NCBI GenBank assembly: GCA_049999805.1
Contig: JBNGIO010006382.1
Span: forward strand, 508,214 to 571,170
Source: Folioceros fuciformis
Taxonomy: Eukaryota > Anthocerotophyta > Anthocerotopsida > Anthocerotales
DNA length: 62,957 bases
Direction of reading: 5' to 3'
Of the stretch, positions 7,338 to 19,034 are shown in pieces (within the stretch, counting starts at the first letter, position 1; every line of letters begins with the position of its first letter). A program made the translations under genes and the position numbers. The notes beneath the pieces are model-generated. The model was given only the letters and a program-made list of their open reading frames with translations. It was not told the DNA's origin and ran no database searches.

Positions 7338-9593
7338 ATGGTTGCGTGGCACGTCGCAATTGAGCCGAGCAAGGCGCAGCAGGGTCGCATTCAGGGATGG
7401 GATTATTGCACCCGACAGCTTTTTGTTGATGAGCCGACCTGGAAGGCTCCCCCTCACTGGACCTCAAGGGATCAGGCATGGACAGGCAAGGAAGCCGGGA
7501 GGTGCAGCACCTCTGCACGAAGGGCAGGCTGGGTTTATCGGCAGCTGACTGACGTGGATGCGTTGGTGGGTCGTGACGTTTGTCCGCCCAGCAGCTTGAG
7601 AGCGGGGGATGATGGTGAAGCAGGAAGTGACAGTGGCAGGCCTGGAGGAAACGGAAGGCGGATAACGGCCGAAAGTGTGAGCAAGCTTTGTGAGCAAGGG
7701 CAGCTCCCGGAGGCTGTTACAGCCCTGGGAGTTTTGGGGTACTCGGGCTGTCGTGTCTCAAAAGCGCTTGTGTACGCTGTTCTGAAAGAGTGTGTGGTGA
7801 AGAAGGATTTGGCATTGGGTCGCCGTGTGCATGCCCTCGCTGTAACGAAGGGGTATGAGTCGGACACGTTCTTGTGCAACCACTTTCTACGGATGTACGC
7901 TTCACATGGCAGGCTGCAGGAAGCTATGGAAGTGTTTAGGATGGGTGCAGAGCCAGATGCTTTCATGTGGTCTTCTGTCATTTCTGCACACGTTAGGCAG
8001 GGGGAAGATGAGCAGGCCATAGAGCTGTATCACGAGATGCGTGGGTCCGGTGTGAAGGCGGATGGTCATGTGTTTGTGGCTGCCCTTCAGGCTTGTGCGA
8101 GGGGAAAGGACTTGGAATCTGGGCTCCAGGTGCATGCTGATATCTTGGCTAGCGGGGTGGAGCCTGATTTGTTCGTCTCTAGTGGCTTGGTGGACATGTA
8201 TGCCAAGTGCGGCAGCTTGGAAGACGCTCAGAGAGTGTTTGACGGGCTTCAGGAGAAGAATGTGGTGACATGGAATGCCATGATAGCAGGTTATTCCCAG
8301 CAGAGCATGGGGGAGGAAGCACTGGGTCTGTACAAGGAAATGTTGGATGAGGGCATGACTGCACCTGATTCTGTGACCTTTGTGTGCCTCCTGCAGGCTT
8401 GTGCGAGTGAGGGAACCTCGAGTTTGGAGAAGGGGAAGGAATTGCACAGGCAAATCATACGACGCGGGCTTCAAGCTGATGTGTTTGTCGCAAACAGCCT
8501 GGTCAACATGTATGCGAAGTGCGGCAGCGTGGAGGATGCCCAGGGTGTGTTTGACACACTTGAGAGAAAGAATGTGGTGACATGGAGCGCCATGATAGCA
8601 GGATATTCCCAGCAGGGCGTGGGACAGGGTGCCCTTGGTCTTTACAGGGCCATGCAAGAAGAAGGCTTGGTTGCACCGAACGCAGTTACATTTGTGTGCC
8701 TCCTCCAGGCATGTGCAAGCGTGGCAGCCTTGCATGTCGGAAGGGAGCTTCACATCCAGATCAAAGACCACGGCCTTCAAGATGATGTGCTTTTAGCTGG
8801 CAGTTTGATAAACATGTACGGAAAGTGTGGCAGCATGCTTGAAGCACAACAAGTGTTCGAGGCTCTGCCAGAACGAGACCTCGTCGTGTGGAATGCTCTG
8901 ATTGCAGGATACGCCCGTCAAGGAGACAGCCAGAAGGTCTTCGACTTGCTTCTCAAGATGGGAGAGGATGGTATCCAGCCAGATGGTGTCGTATTTCTCA
9001 GTGTCCTAACAGCATGCAGTCATACGGGGCTAGTGGACAAGGGGCAGGAGTACTTCGAGGCTATGAGCAGGCTGTACGGCATCACTCCCACTGCTGACCA
9101 CCACACCTGCATGGTGGATCTCCTGGGCCGGTCAGGGCAACTGGACGAAGCTCTAGCACTAATACACAGAATGCCTGGAGAGCCTAACACTTCCATCCTT
9201 CACACGCTCATGAGTGCCTGCCGAAAGTGGAATAACGTGGACGTAGGACGCCGTGCCTTCGACGAAGCAGTGAAGCTAGATGAGAGGAATGCCGCATCGT
9301 ATCTCTTGATGTCGAGCATATACACTGGTGCCCAGATGTGGCAGCAAGCTCAGGAGATGCACGCTATGAGAAAGAAAATCAAAGCACGGAAGCAACCAGG
9401 CCAGAGCTGGTGGACTGACACGGATGGGTTGGTGCATAGTTTCTTGGCTGGGAATAATATACCTGCTTCCCCAACTGTGCGACGTGGTCGAAATGTTGGG
9501 CAGGCCTTTGCTATTACACCCAAGCACCCATCCCTGCTTTTTGTACATACTTCATTGAAAGCTAAAGTGGACTTCATTGACAGACTTTATTGA
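7338..9593 (+). CDS. PLS-class pentatricopeptide repeat protein, truncated E-type C-terminus
   Basis: A single-exon frame of 751 codons from the first ATG (7338). After an N-terminus of about 110 residues that could target an organelle, PPR units run from about residue 115 to 640. Typical L/S motifs recur (N-M-Y-A-K-C-G-S, V-V-T-W-N-A-M-I-A-G-Y), as do P motifs with P-D-x-V-T-F. An E domain follows (Y-L-L-M-S-S-I-Y-T) and the start of E+ (P-G-Q-S-W, H-S-F-L-A-G). The family usually continues through E+ and often DYW. Here homology stops after the H-S-F-L-A-G block and about 40 unrelated residues follow to the stop. PLS proteins specify C-to-U editing sites in plastids or mitochondria. This one would need a DYW partner in trans or may be impaired. 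Confidence 0.9.
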   Translation: MVAWHVAIEPSKAQQGRIQGWDYCTRQLFVDEPTWKAPPHWTSRDQAWTGKEAGRCSTSARRAGWVYRQLTDVDALVGRDVCPPSSLRAGDDGEAGSDSGRPGGNGRRITAESVSKLCEQGQLPEAVTALGVLGYSGCRVSKALVYAVLKECVVKKDLALGRRVHALAVTKGYESDTFLCNHFLRMYASHGRLQEAMEVFRMGAEPDAFMWSSVISAHVRQGEDEQAIELYHEMRGSGVKADGHVFVAALQACARGKDLESGLQVHADILASGVEPDLFVSSGLVDMYAKCGSLEDAQRVFDGLQEKNVVTWNAMIAGYSQQSMGEEALGLYKEMLDEGMTAPDSVTFVCLLQACASEGTSSLEKGKELHRQIIRRGLQADVFVANSLVNMYAKCGSVEDAQGVFDTLERKNVVTWSAMIAGYSQQGVGQGALGLYRAMQEEGLVAPNAVTFVCLLQACASVAALHVGRELHIQIKDHGLQDDVLLAGSLINMYGKCGSMLEAQQVFEALPERDLVVWNALIAGYARQGDSQKVFDLLLKMGEDGIQPDGVVFLSVLTACSHTGLVDKGQEYFEAMSRLYGITPTADHHTCMVDLLGRSGQLDEALALIHRMPGEPNTSILHTLMSACRKWNNVDVGRRAFDEAVKLDERNAASYLLMSSIYTGAQMWQQAQEMHAMRKKIKARKQPGQSWWTDTDGLVHSFLAGNNIPASPTVRRGRNVGQAFAITPKHPSLLFVHTSLKAKVDFIDRLY

Positions 9594-9832
9594 AAGCTAA
9601 GATGGAAAAACCATCTACGACAAGACATGTACCTCAAGACCATGCACCTCGAGAGAACAAGAAAAGACGACCACCGGAGGAACCCGAAAGAGAACTAGCC
9701 CCCAAGGCTACCCAGCGTCATCCAACATAGGCCAGGTGTCTCTACCAAAAGACGAAGAAAAAGACCTCTATTAGAGTCTACTAAGATGGATTTTCGTCCT
9801 AGTACTTAACAACGTATACTTTGGTACTTTAA

Positions 9833-9845
9833 GGTTTAGGGTTTA
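9833..9845. promoter_or_regulatory. Telobox in the eS30 promoter
   Basis: ggtttagggttta lies about 110 bases upstream of the eS30 ATG; its reverse complement contains AAACCCTAA. Teloboxes are typical of plant ribosomal-protein gene promoters. A partial copy (tagggtt) occurs at about 9910. Confidence 0.6.
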
Positions 9846-9952
9846 TTCTTTCCTTTGTAACTGGGTTTCTCTTTCACTCTTTCCATTAGGCGTCCTCTCT
9901 GTTTTCTCCTAGGGTTCTTGCTGTCTTTCAAGGGAGTCTGCAGGCGGTAGCT

Positions 9953-10386
<434 letters not shown>

Positions 10387-11300
10387 ATGGAAGTATGCAG
10401 TCGCAGTTTTTTTTGTTGTTGAATAAGGTTTTGCTTTTAGGGTTCTGCGGTCTCCCTCTCCCATAGCCTTACGAGGGGTTCTTTCTGTTGCGGTCGCAGG
10501 ACTTTGACGTTGTAACATGATAATCGTTTTGTTATGGATGGGAGGACCTGGAAGGGACTCCTGTCGTCCCATGCTTACAGGAGGATGGGGAGTTGTTCAC
10601 GGCAACGGTACGAGAAGGAAAATCTTTTCGTAGAGGTTCAGATGTTCGCATGCACTGTCGTGGGCCTGTGACTCTGAGAATTTTGCTAGTTCAACCAGAC
10701 GGAAAGCTATCAGTGCTTCTCATTGGTGTCTTGTGTCTTGTTTTTTCATTGATTAATGATTATCTAGTACAACTTGTGGGTGACGCATTGACGTCCGTGG
10801 TTGCCAGTTCAATGAGGCGAAAGCTTGAGCGCAAGGTTGATGTGTTGTGTTCTTGTGTAAGAAGTCTACGGTAAAAGGTCCATTCCGTGTTGTATGAGGT
10901 CAGCTGATGGATGTTGATCACCAGATCATGCGTGCACTGAGGGATATTCTACTTTAATGGTCTTGCTTGATGAGGGTGGGTCATGTAAGCCTTAGGCATT
11001 TGTGCTATGTGAACCCGGAGTTCTGTGGACCTTAAATTTTGTTTTGCGCACGTAACGTGTGACTGACAGTTGTTGCCATTTGTTGCCGCCGGTTGTGGTG
11101 CCTTGCGTGGATGATGCTGAGTCTGTTGTCGTTGTCCTAATTCTTGGTGGGACGCATTGGGAGCGTGCCTGCTGTAAATATGGACGAAAATCAATGGCTT
11201 GTATGCCTGTGGTGATCTTTAGATGGGTGGCACCTGAGCCTGGTGCGCCCATAAAGGCCCTCCACACACTCTGAAGTTTCTTTAGTGTCATTGCCGTCTG
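10387..11300. other. Spacer after eS30, no gene seen
   Basis: The first part is the eS30 3' UTR and flank. No frame shows recognisable domains. From about 11300 the sequence joins the degenerate repeat family described next. Confidence 0.5.
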
Positions 11301-11309
11301 TGGTTAGCT

Positions 11310-12350
11310 TTGTTGGAGCAGTGTAGTTCCTGTGTTTGTCTGTGGTACATGTGTGTGTGTGAGTGGTATATGATCCTCCTTGGTACCGTCGTTGCATTTG
11401 GGGGCCTCCTCTCAGTCTCCATCCTCCCAAGTGTGACTGCAAGTACCCCTCAAGTGAGGCTCCACCTTAGCACAGAAGGTAGGCGGGGCGTATTGGCTAA
11501 CGGCTGCGGTCTCTCTATTCTTGTGCCTCCAATAGCAGTCAAACGGTGACATCAAGTCAATATGCCTATGAATGAGCAAGTGCAATTCCTGCGTTAGGAA
11601 TGATCCCCTTTCTCAATCTGATGCTACTGGTCTTCCATCGCGTCCACAAGGGAGTGTTGTACTTGCTGTCTGAAGCTTTCAACTGGTCTAGATGCCGTGA
11701 AAGGAGTTCGAAACATCAAGGGAGAGTAATAACCGAGAACTACGCTATGCAGGCGCAGCCCCTGTTAAAAACTCTGTACCAAAGGTATGGAGGTTTGTGT
11801 GCTACAGAACACTGAGATTCTGCGAACGTTTCTTGTGACACGTATCACACCCAAGCATCTGTCTTGTTGTCTGAAAGTGTTCCCTCCTAATGAGTGAAGC
11901 CACCTTGGCTGCTCATGAGCCTTAGCTCGCGTAACGTGGTTGGACGGTGCAGTGCGTGAGCTGGATATTCCGGGTCCGCCACATCGATTACCAGAAGTAC
12001 GGGGATCCCGTCCCTTCCTCATGAACTTGTGTGTGTCTATGGGACGTAACCATCTCCTGGCCGGAATATCTAAACTCCCTTGTCAGAGCTTCTCACAGGC
12101 GCATGCCCGCGCTCTTACAGTTGGTGAAACCAGAATCACGAAATCAGAGCAAAGTTTTTGTGGTAAATACAGACGTTCCTATCTTTTCCCTTTTGGCACT
12201 CGGCGTGGGAGGTATGGCCGAGGACTCCGAATCCCTTCATTTCTCTTGTCTCGCTCCTGTTGTGGTAGGGCGATGCGTTTCTCTCGGTCTGTCCCTTGCA
12301 ATATATTATTGTATTTAAGGCGACACTATGTTAACAAAGACAAAAGATCA
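11310..12350 (-). repeat. Degenerate repeat, module B, copy 1 (inverted)
   Basis: This stretch aligns by eye, as reverse complement, with 22290-23220. Matching anchors include ttggtacc then gggcctcct and cccaagtg (11380-11435), the ctttcaactsgtct block near 11690, the catcgattaccagaagt and ggggatccc block near 11990, and cttcccttttggca (about 12185). Where copies are compared, indels are frequent but some reading-frame content is shared (L-P-F/C-Q-S-F-S-x-A-H and T-V-G-E), so the unit probably once held a gene on the strand that is minus in copy 2. No intact ORF remains. Confidence 0.65.
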
Positions 12351-12419
12351 TAGAATGATGTCGGTAGTTGGCGTGTAGGCAAACCCAGCGCCTACAGACT
12401 GGTTCACAACCTCCTGCTC

Positions 12420-13440
12420 ATGCGTGTACTATGTACTGCAGCATTTGCATGGGAGCATACTACACGCGCACACATCGTCACATTCACAGCCCTGTAGGCA
12501 GCAGGACCTCTTATCCCTGAATCAGTGCTCCGACAATGCAAGAGAGGAACAAGCGTGTAGCACAGTCTTGTCATGGAAGAGAGCTAAGTACATTCATGGT
12601 CATGCACCAAGCTTATATGATGCAGGCGGAGACCCTGCCAGACACACGTTCGACCAAAGTCAGATATTGTATGCTGCAGAATCAATGACAATTTAGGTGC
12701 TGCGTCTCTCCACAAGCCAGAGACACCCGTAAGCTCTTAGCTTCATGGACCGATATTGCTCCGTCTCATACTCATTTCTGGCAGGGGTGATCATCAAAGG
12801 GCACTGATAGACGCTTTGACGTCACAAATAAGGAAACATGGTGTACATGTTTGGTACATGTGTAAATGTCACCACCTGATGGCCTATCGTCGTGTCCGAA
12901 GCCCGGGAGATTTGAGAGGAGGCGCGTCATGGAGATGTGCTGCTCTGAGGACCGCATTATGCTCCTGATGGGATAAGTGGCCGCCGAAGTGGGCGCGCAG
13001 GGAGGCTGCACTTCGTTGGTTGCGGTTTCAATCATCATTCGTTGATGAGCTTCATCTCCGAGAAGTGTGATGGTATACCGTCAGAGTCACTTGACTGCGA
13101 AAATTAAGAAGCTTTTGAAGAATATGACAGTATCCTAGTGTTCGGCTGAAACGCACTCATTTTGAAGTTGTTGTAGGCAGGGTTCAATCAAGTTACAGAC
13201 GCTATAGCGTGTACAAACGGATTAGCAAATACCATACAACGGAAGTACGTGATGATTCCAAAGCTGGGCACCAGTGTGCAGCCACCAGCGGAGACACGAG
13301 GGATCAGAGAGGCAACTTCAGTGAGCGCTCAGATGATATGGCAGATGGACGATGCTCGATAAGTGAGTCAATTCACAAGGACATGTAGAAACGTATTTAT
13401 TAATCGTGTGGCTGATCCCCAGCCTTTCAGGTGAGTATGT
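12420..13440 (+). repeat. Degenerate repeat, module A, copy 1
   Basis: It aligns with 21060-22110 in the same orientation. It opens with an Mpv17-like exon fragment (cacattcacagccctgtaggcagcaggac, about 12480-12508). The shared block tgcaggcggag follows near 12620, then a stretch resembling the 5' flank of the intact Mpv17 gene (acatgtgtaaatgtcaccacctg, near 12857; compare 29133-29190). Further matches include gctcagatgat near 13329. No intact coding frame. Confidence 0.65.
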
Positions 13441-13776
13441 AGTAGAGTATATAGCACCTGGTGCATCTTGTACAACAGTGTACCCGGTCAGGGACCTCCA
13501 ACTACTCCACCCAGTATCACGTTCAGACCCCCAGGATCGAGGCCTCCACCACATGTGAGCCACATTCCCCTCAAATGTGGACTTGGATGGAAACGTCCTC
13601 CCTTGAGCAAAAGCGTGTGCACACATATGCATACACAACGTTCAGCACAAGAGCATGCGCAGCGAGATCGAAAGGCGGTGCAGCATGCAATCAGCCATTG
13701 TCGACAACAATAGCCATAGCAGCGCCAAAGATGCCGCCATCAGTAGCACAAACTGCACTCCCTCTTGCACTCCCTC

Positions 13777-15232
13777 TTCACTGCTATAAACCTATGGGGT
13801 TTGTGCAACATATCTACATTAGAGTCTAGAGATTATACCCAAGGTATATAGAATAGAACCACAATCGAGGTAACGTTTACCCTTTATTGAGTTATAGTCA
13901 TGTTTGAAGGCTATATATGTACGCATGAACTATCAATCTAGTTGTATTGAGATAAGGCTTATCTTGGGGCTTATCTTGAGATTCATCGTTTTTCTAACAT
14001 GCTATTAGAGCCCATGTTCTAAATCCCAACTCCCTTGGCTCAGCAGACGTGTAGAGTACTTAGCATTGCTTGTGTAAAACTATATGTGCTTCCTTTGCAT
14101 TGTGTACTAGGCTATGCAGACTATGTGTTTGTAAGAGCTCGTGCAAGTTAGAGGAGCTTGGTGATAGTTATCGGTGCAAGGACATGATCTTGTTTGGCTG
14201 CGAATTAGTCCACACTGACGTGAGCGGGCCCATGAGGAACCAAACCCAGGGTGGGAACCGCTATGATCTGTGGACGATTTTACACGGAAGACATGGACTT
14301 ACCTTTTAAAGGAGAAATCTCAGATGTTCTCAACCTTGCTACATAGGGAGAAGGAGAGACACTCCTAAGGCCATTGTGGTTAAAGACGTAGTTAGAGTCT
14401 TACCCCCAGCAGCAGGTATAGAATACGACATTAAGGGAGGAGAGAGAAAAACTCCGAATGTTACTGAAGAAGTAGAAGAAGACTATCGAGTTACAGAACC
14501 GCAATTTGCGTTATGTAGAAGCTCATAGAATCTCTTAATGAATGTGTTCATGAAGAGATGTGCGTTTTGCAGATTTTGGAAAACCCCGCAGCTTGACGGA
14601 GGCAATCGCAAGCCCTAAAGCAAAAGAATGGAGAGAAGTTGTGGACAGTGAGTATAACTCCCTCATTGCCAACAAAACGTGGATTATTACTCCTTTTCCT
14701 CTTAGAAGGAAGTGCATAGGATTGAAGTGGACTTNNNNNNNNNNTACTCCTTTTCCTCTTAGAAGGAAGTGCATAGGATTGAAGTGGACTTTTACTCCTT
14801 TTCCTCTTACAAGGAAGTGCATAGGATTGAAGTGGACTTTCAAGATCAAACAGAAGGCCGACGGCAGCATAGAGCGCTACATGCTAGGGCTAACCGAGTA
14901 ACTCTTAAATAGTCCGTAGATGTGTTGATTGGGAGTGTTAGAAACCTATGAGGTTTGTGCAACATATCTACATTAGAGTCTAGAAATTATACCCCAAGGT
15001 ATATATAATAGAACCACAATCGAAGTAATGTTTACCCTTTATCGAGTGAGTTATAGTCAAACTTGAAGGCTATATATGTATACATGGACTATCAATTTAA
15101 TTATATTGAGCTGAGGCTATTATAGTCAAACTTGAAGGCTATATATGTACGAATCGATTATCAATCTAATTGTATTGAGCTCAGGCTTATCATGGGGCTT
15201 ATCTTGGAATTCATCATTTTTCTAACATTCAC
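13777..15232 (+). mobile_element. Internally deleted Ty1/copia element with target-site duplication
   Basis: The 5-bp repeat TTCAC flanks the element on both sides (13777-13781 and 15228-15232). The 5' LTR is 13782-13999 and the 3' LTR is 14936-15227, beginning TGTTAG and ending CTAACA. The 3' LTR is longer because of a tandem duplication of about 70 bp (about 15050-15187). A degraded primer site (tgctattagagccc) follows the 5' LTR, and a purine-rich gggag precedes the 3' LTR. Inside are only fragments: an integrase piece at about 14186-14310 (H-T-D-V-S-G-P-M) and an RT N-terminal piece at 14560-14880 (E-W-R-E-V-V, E-Y-N-S-L, D-G-S-I-E-R-Y). It cannot move by itself. Confidence 0.9.
14560..14880 (+). 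pseudogene. Copia reverse-transcriptase N-terminal fragment with local duplications
   Basis: The frame reads A-S-P-K-A-K-E-W then N-K-T-W, matching the start of the copia RT domain. A 47-bp block occurs at 14688-14734 and 14745-14791 around ten N, and again with one mismatch at about 14791-14838. After D-G-S-I-E-R-Y homology ends. The first repeat pair is probably an assembly artefact. Confidence 0.8.
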
Positions 15233-15239
15233 CATCCGC

Positions 15240-15750
15240 AAATCGACACTAACTCCCTCCCTGAGAAACGTTAGACAATACGCACCCTCCTCAACGGTAT
15301 TGACCGTATCGAAGGTCCTGTCGGCAACTCCAGCTGCACAGACGTGGAGATCATTGGAAGAAAAGTCAAACTACACAATAGGGAGAATCCTTTTTCTCTT
15401 CAAGTGAGGCAGAGACGTGGGAGTAGGCACAGCAGCGGAAGACGTAGGAGAGTGACCGAGTTTACGGCCCGGTCCAGAAATCCCATCGGCCGTTGAGAAA
15501 TCACAGATCGCCATGGCAGGCTGTGCGAAGCAGGGGAAGAGCAGCAGGGGAAGAGCAGCAGGGCAGCACAGAGCATCACCATCAAGGTGCGGAAGACCCT
15601 AGGCCTAGGAGCGGTTTCTCCCGATCCAGCCATCGCCACAAGCGACTCTAAAAGCGTCGGGTGCACGTAGGCAGATTGCGATGACATCTGGGCAGCTGGG
15701 GGCCCGCCCTCAGATTGTAAAAGTGCTGGGCCACTTTAAAATCGCTATCG
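15240..15750 (-). pseudogene. Broken copy of the small secreted-protein gene
   Basis: Reading down from ATG 15633 on the minus strand, the first 30 residues match the protein at 23495 (M-A-G-S-G, P-R, then a hydrophobic A-A-L-L-L-F core): a signal peptide. A 14-bp tandem duplication (15533-15546 and 15547-15560) then shifts the frame. Beyond it the homologous frame resumes (C-F-A-Q-P-A-M-A, G-P-G-R-K-L-G). Upstream sequence also matches the other copy (agtgctgggccactttaa region, about 15720-15742), but the segment holding the TATA box there is missing. Both lesions indicate a dead paralogue, inverted relative to the copy at 23.5 kb. Confidence 0.7.
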
Positions 15751-16530
15751 AAGAATCGTAGACGTTAAACTAGCCAGAACCGAGAATGCGGGGGCCCGCA
15801 TGACGCCCGACCCCGTAATGATAGGATTCTTTATTATTATTTTATACAATACTGTACGTGTAGCCGCCGGTTAGCTCGCAAACGGAATGGAATGGGCTAC
15901 GTATCATACGCGAACGACACATTCCACTGTCCGGTCCAGCTTTTCACGCAGACATTGTCTGCCGTTTCTCCCATTCAAACCACGACCGAGGCCCAGACTG
16001 GGCGGCCAGTTCTGGACTTCCCGATGCTTGGAACCGTGCATCGCGGCGCAGTTGCGTTCGGACGGCGCTGTGACAGGCCAAACTGCGGCCCAGTTCAAGT
16101 GCCGGGTCTAAAGTTTAAAATATATATTTTTAATTATAAACGCTAGATATAAATGTTTTTTTAATTTAGGAACTACATAGTTGGCCACAAGGCCATTCGG
16201 TGTTTCCTCTTTTCTATCCCTTCAACTTTATTTGAGTTTATCTCATTATATATATATATATATATATATTACTACGGTTGGTACGATCTCCTCATTATGA
16301 TGTACCTCTTGGATTTGGTAGTGACTTATTGTCTAAATTTTTTATTATTCTAGTTTTTATTATTCACATTGAATGAAGTTCTCTAGTAGATATCATCTAG
16401 TAAGAGTAAGCGGGGGAGGCAATAGCAGAAGCTTCCTCAATAAAATAGATTATGGAGAAATATACCAATGCAAGCATGACATAGTAATAGTGTTAAGGTG
16501 ATAGATTCTCAATGACAATTTGCTTATGGA
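15751..16530. other. AT-rich spacer with a TA microsatellite
   Basis: No gene is seen. A TA dinucleotide tract spans about 16247-16269. Sequence becomes strongly AT-rich from about 16120, unlike the neighbouring gene-bearing DNA. Confidence 0.6.
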
Positions 16531-16539
16531 ATGTTATTT

Positions 16540-16830
16540 TCCAACTTTCTGGTTTGCTCATACATACTTTGCACATCTATTAGACGGCCTCTTGAACAGC
16601 ACCAATGCAATTGCTATGGTCCTCCACAGACTTGCTNNNNNNNNNNTCTTGAACAGCACCAATGCAATTGCTATGGTCCTCCACAGACTTGCTGGGGGGT
16701 TGTCATCTTGAACAGCACCAATGCAATTGCTATGGTCCTCCACAGGCTTGCTAGGGGGTTGTCACCTTGTACTGTTCCAAAAATATATGGAGTAGGAGCT
16801 TTAGCTATGACTCAGCTTAAGATTTAGTGA
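16540..16830 (+). pseudogene. PIF/Harbinger transposase fragment
   Basis: Translation gives A-I-A-M-V-L-H-R-L-A-R-G-L-S and Y-G-V-G-A, matching the segment before the DDE core of PIF/Harbinger transposases and the second, inverted remnant at 19657-19953. Frames shift repeatedly. A 47-bp block is repeated around ten N (16590-16636 and 16647-16693) and again downstream with differences. Confidence 0.65.
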
Positions 16831-17737
16831 TATTGAGTGACAAAGAAAAGCATAAAACAAAGGAGGAACTCAAGGAGTGTTGGGACTCAATCCGCGACTT
16901 AAGGAGTACCAGGATTCAAGCCACTACTCAATGCCTTTCACAACCTAAGCATCTGAAGGAATAGCACTAGCACTATCATAGTTACTGACCATAAAGAAAG
17001 GAGACCATTGCTATAAACATCTTTTTCTCATCTTTCATCCCTATCAAGCTTATAGTGTAGTTTTTTCATATATGTCAAGGTTTTTCTACGTTCTGGTTCC
17101 AAGGGGTAGGCCAATGATCTATGATGAAACTCTTTAAGGAATTAAAGCGTGTGCTAAAACTAAAACATGCTCTAAGATTGAGATGTTGCTGTCATCTCGT
17201 AAGCATGTGTTTCTACGACTATAGACCATAGACCATCTTGCTTGGTGTGCCTAAGGCCTACATTATGTTTGTAGCTTGCCTTTAAGAAATTATTTCATAC
17301 TTGGTTAACAGTTAAAGTGATGGCTCTTTTCTCTCCACTACCAAATTAGGATTATGAGGTTATGATTTTAGAATTTGGAAGTCAATTCGAAGTAGTACAG
17401 AATAAATAGTCAAAATCTCTTAAGTCTTTTGGTTGGTGATTATATATATCTCTATACTAATTAATGCATATCATGAGATGCATCTCGTGCATCTCAAAGC
17501 TCGAAATTTGGGGAACAAGTACTAGTTTAAAATAGCCAAAGAGGTGGCTAGTACTTGTCACATGGATGGTTTATATGGCAAGAAGTGCAAGCAGTAGCTA
17601 GAGAATCTAAAGAAAAGATGTTGCAAGGAGAAGGAGATTAGATAGATGGTTTATGTGGCAAGAAGTGCAAGCAGTGGCTAAAGAATCTAAAGAAAAGATG
17701 TTGCAAGGAGAAGGAGATCAGGTCAAGCAGAGGTCAG
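16831..17737. other. AT-rich spacer with an 80-bp tandem duplication
   Basis: Two near-identical units at about 17565-17644 and 17645-17724 share gatggttta, ggcaagaagtgcaagcagt and gatgttgcaaggagaaggag. No gene is visible. Confidence 0.7.
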
Positions 17738-18486
17738 GTGAATTCTACTTGGCCTAATTTTCAAGCTATGGCTTCTTTTTATGAAGGCAACCCCAAGTTT
17801 GTAGGTATTCCTAACACTCAAGATCTAGGGAGTGGGGTTGACATCATTCTAGAGAGTCATTCTAGGAATTTCAGCACTCCGCTATTTGACTTGCATAATA
17901 CTAGCACTGTGGGCACTAAGGACAACTCTAAGATGCCACCCTCTTGTCCAAGCTCTATATTTCTTACATCAAACGTTGTTAGTTTACCAAGGCCACTATT
18001 AACGATCTCTCCTCTTAGATATGCGCTATACACCTTGTGTTTTTTCTGGAACCTCTCATGTATGATCCCTTTTGCATGCATGTAACATAGATTGATGTAA
18101 ACTTTGTTTTGGCAGTGAATCTCAAGAAGAAGATAGGGAGGAAACCCCTAATCGATATAGCAAGGAGTTCCTTGACTCTATGTAAGGAAGAAGGGTGAAG
18201 AGAAAATGGTCTTCTATAGGCCTTGGAAACCAACTGATCAACAGCCTTACGTCTTTTGCTCAAAGTTTAGCTACTATCGAATATGTGAAAATGTCAATTC
18301 AATTGCAGTTGCAGAAGCTACTATTAGAACTTGAGAGGAAGAACTAGTTGAAGATGCAGAAGCTCATGTTAGAACATGAGATTAGGAGAGAGCAAGTTCA
18401 GATGGAGAACCAAGTTCGCATGGTAGAAGCCTTAGCTGCAAGGAGGTCTCGTAAGAAAGCAAGGGCAAGACAAAGAGAGCCTTGAT
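17738..18486 (+). pseudogene. Possible PIF/Harbinger ORF1 remnant
   Basis: A 115-codon frame starting at 17738 (no known domain; E-G-N-P-K, rich in S and N) is followed, after frame breaks, by a coiled-coil-like stretch at about 18290-18483. That stretch is rich in L, E, Q and R with heptad spacing, has one internal TAG, and ends in a basic cluster R-R-S-R-K-K-A-R-A-R. A DNA-binding protein with such a C-terminal helix is the second gene of PIF/Harbinger elements. With the transposase remnant at 19-20 kb on the opposite strand this would give a convergent two-gene layout. The assignment is by composition and context only. Confidence 0.4.
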
Positions 18487-18524
18487 GACAAGAACTTATG
18501 TTCCATTTTGAGGTTTAGGGTGTG

Positions 18525-18790
18525 AAAGCCTTCCAATTTCATGTTTGTGAAAGCCTTCCAATTTCACGTTACGAGTATATGCTTGTATGCTTCCATTTTG
18601 AAGTTTCCATGCATGTCTATTTCTCACAATTTCTACTTACAAGTTTATGAAGTTTGTATGCATGCTTGTGGGAGCCTTCCAATACCTACTTACGAGTATA
18701 TGCCAGCTCTATTTATGCATGTCTCCATTTTGAAGTTTGCATGTATATTTGTGAGAGCCTTGCAATTTCTACTTATAAGTACATATGAGA
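18525..18790. repeat. Degenerate short tandem repeats
   Basis: gtgaaagccttccaatttca is repeated at about 18521 and 18546. Longer imperfect units (gagccttccaat or gagccttgcaat, ttacgagtatatgc, tccattttgaagttt and gcatg) recur three to four times to about 18780. Confidence 0.7.
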
Positions 18791-19034
18791 GTGGGTGAGA
18801 GGCTTTAGCTTACAGGTTCACAATGGACGTGAGCGTTTTGTGTCTTAGAAAATATCCACGTATATCAGGAATATTATAGTTAAATAAAATATATTTTATA
18901 TTTATAATAAAAAATAGCTTAATTCTATAGCAAATTTAAATTGTATATAAACTCAATTTCTCTCAATATTTGAGACTTTCTAGTGGTCAAACAATGTATT
19001 CCTCCGTTTCTTAGCTTCATTGTACAATAGTCTA

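Noticed and set aside
7464-9577. Minus-strand frames up to 292 codons across the PPR gene
   Set aside because: Repetitive PPR sequence leaves the antisense open; the plus frame carries the conserved repeats.
9602-9730. 42-codon Pro/Arg-rich frame between PPR and eS30
   Set aside because: Too short, no homology and no conserved context.
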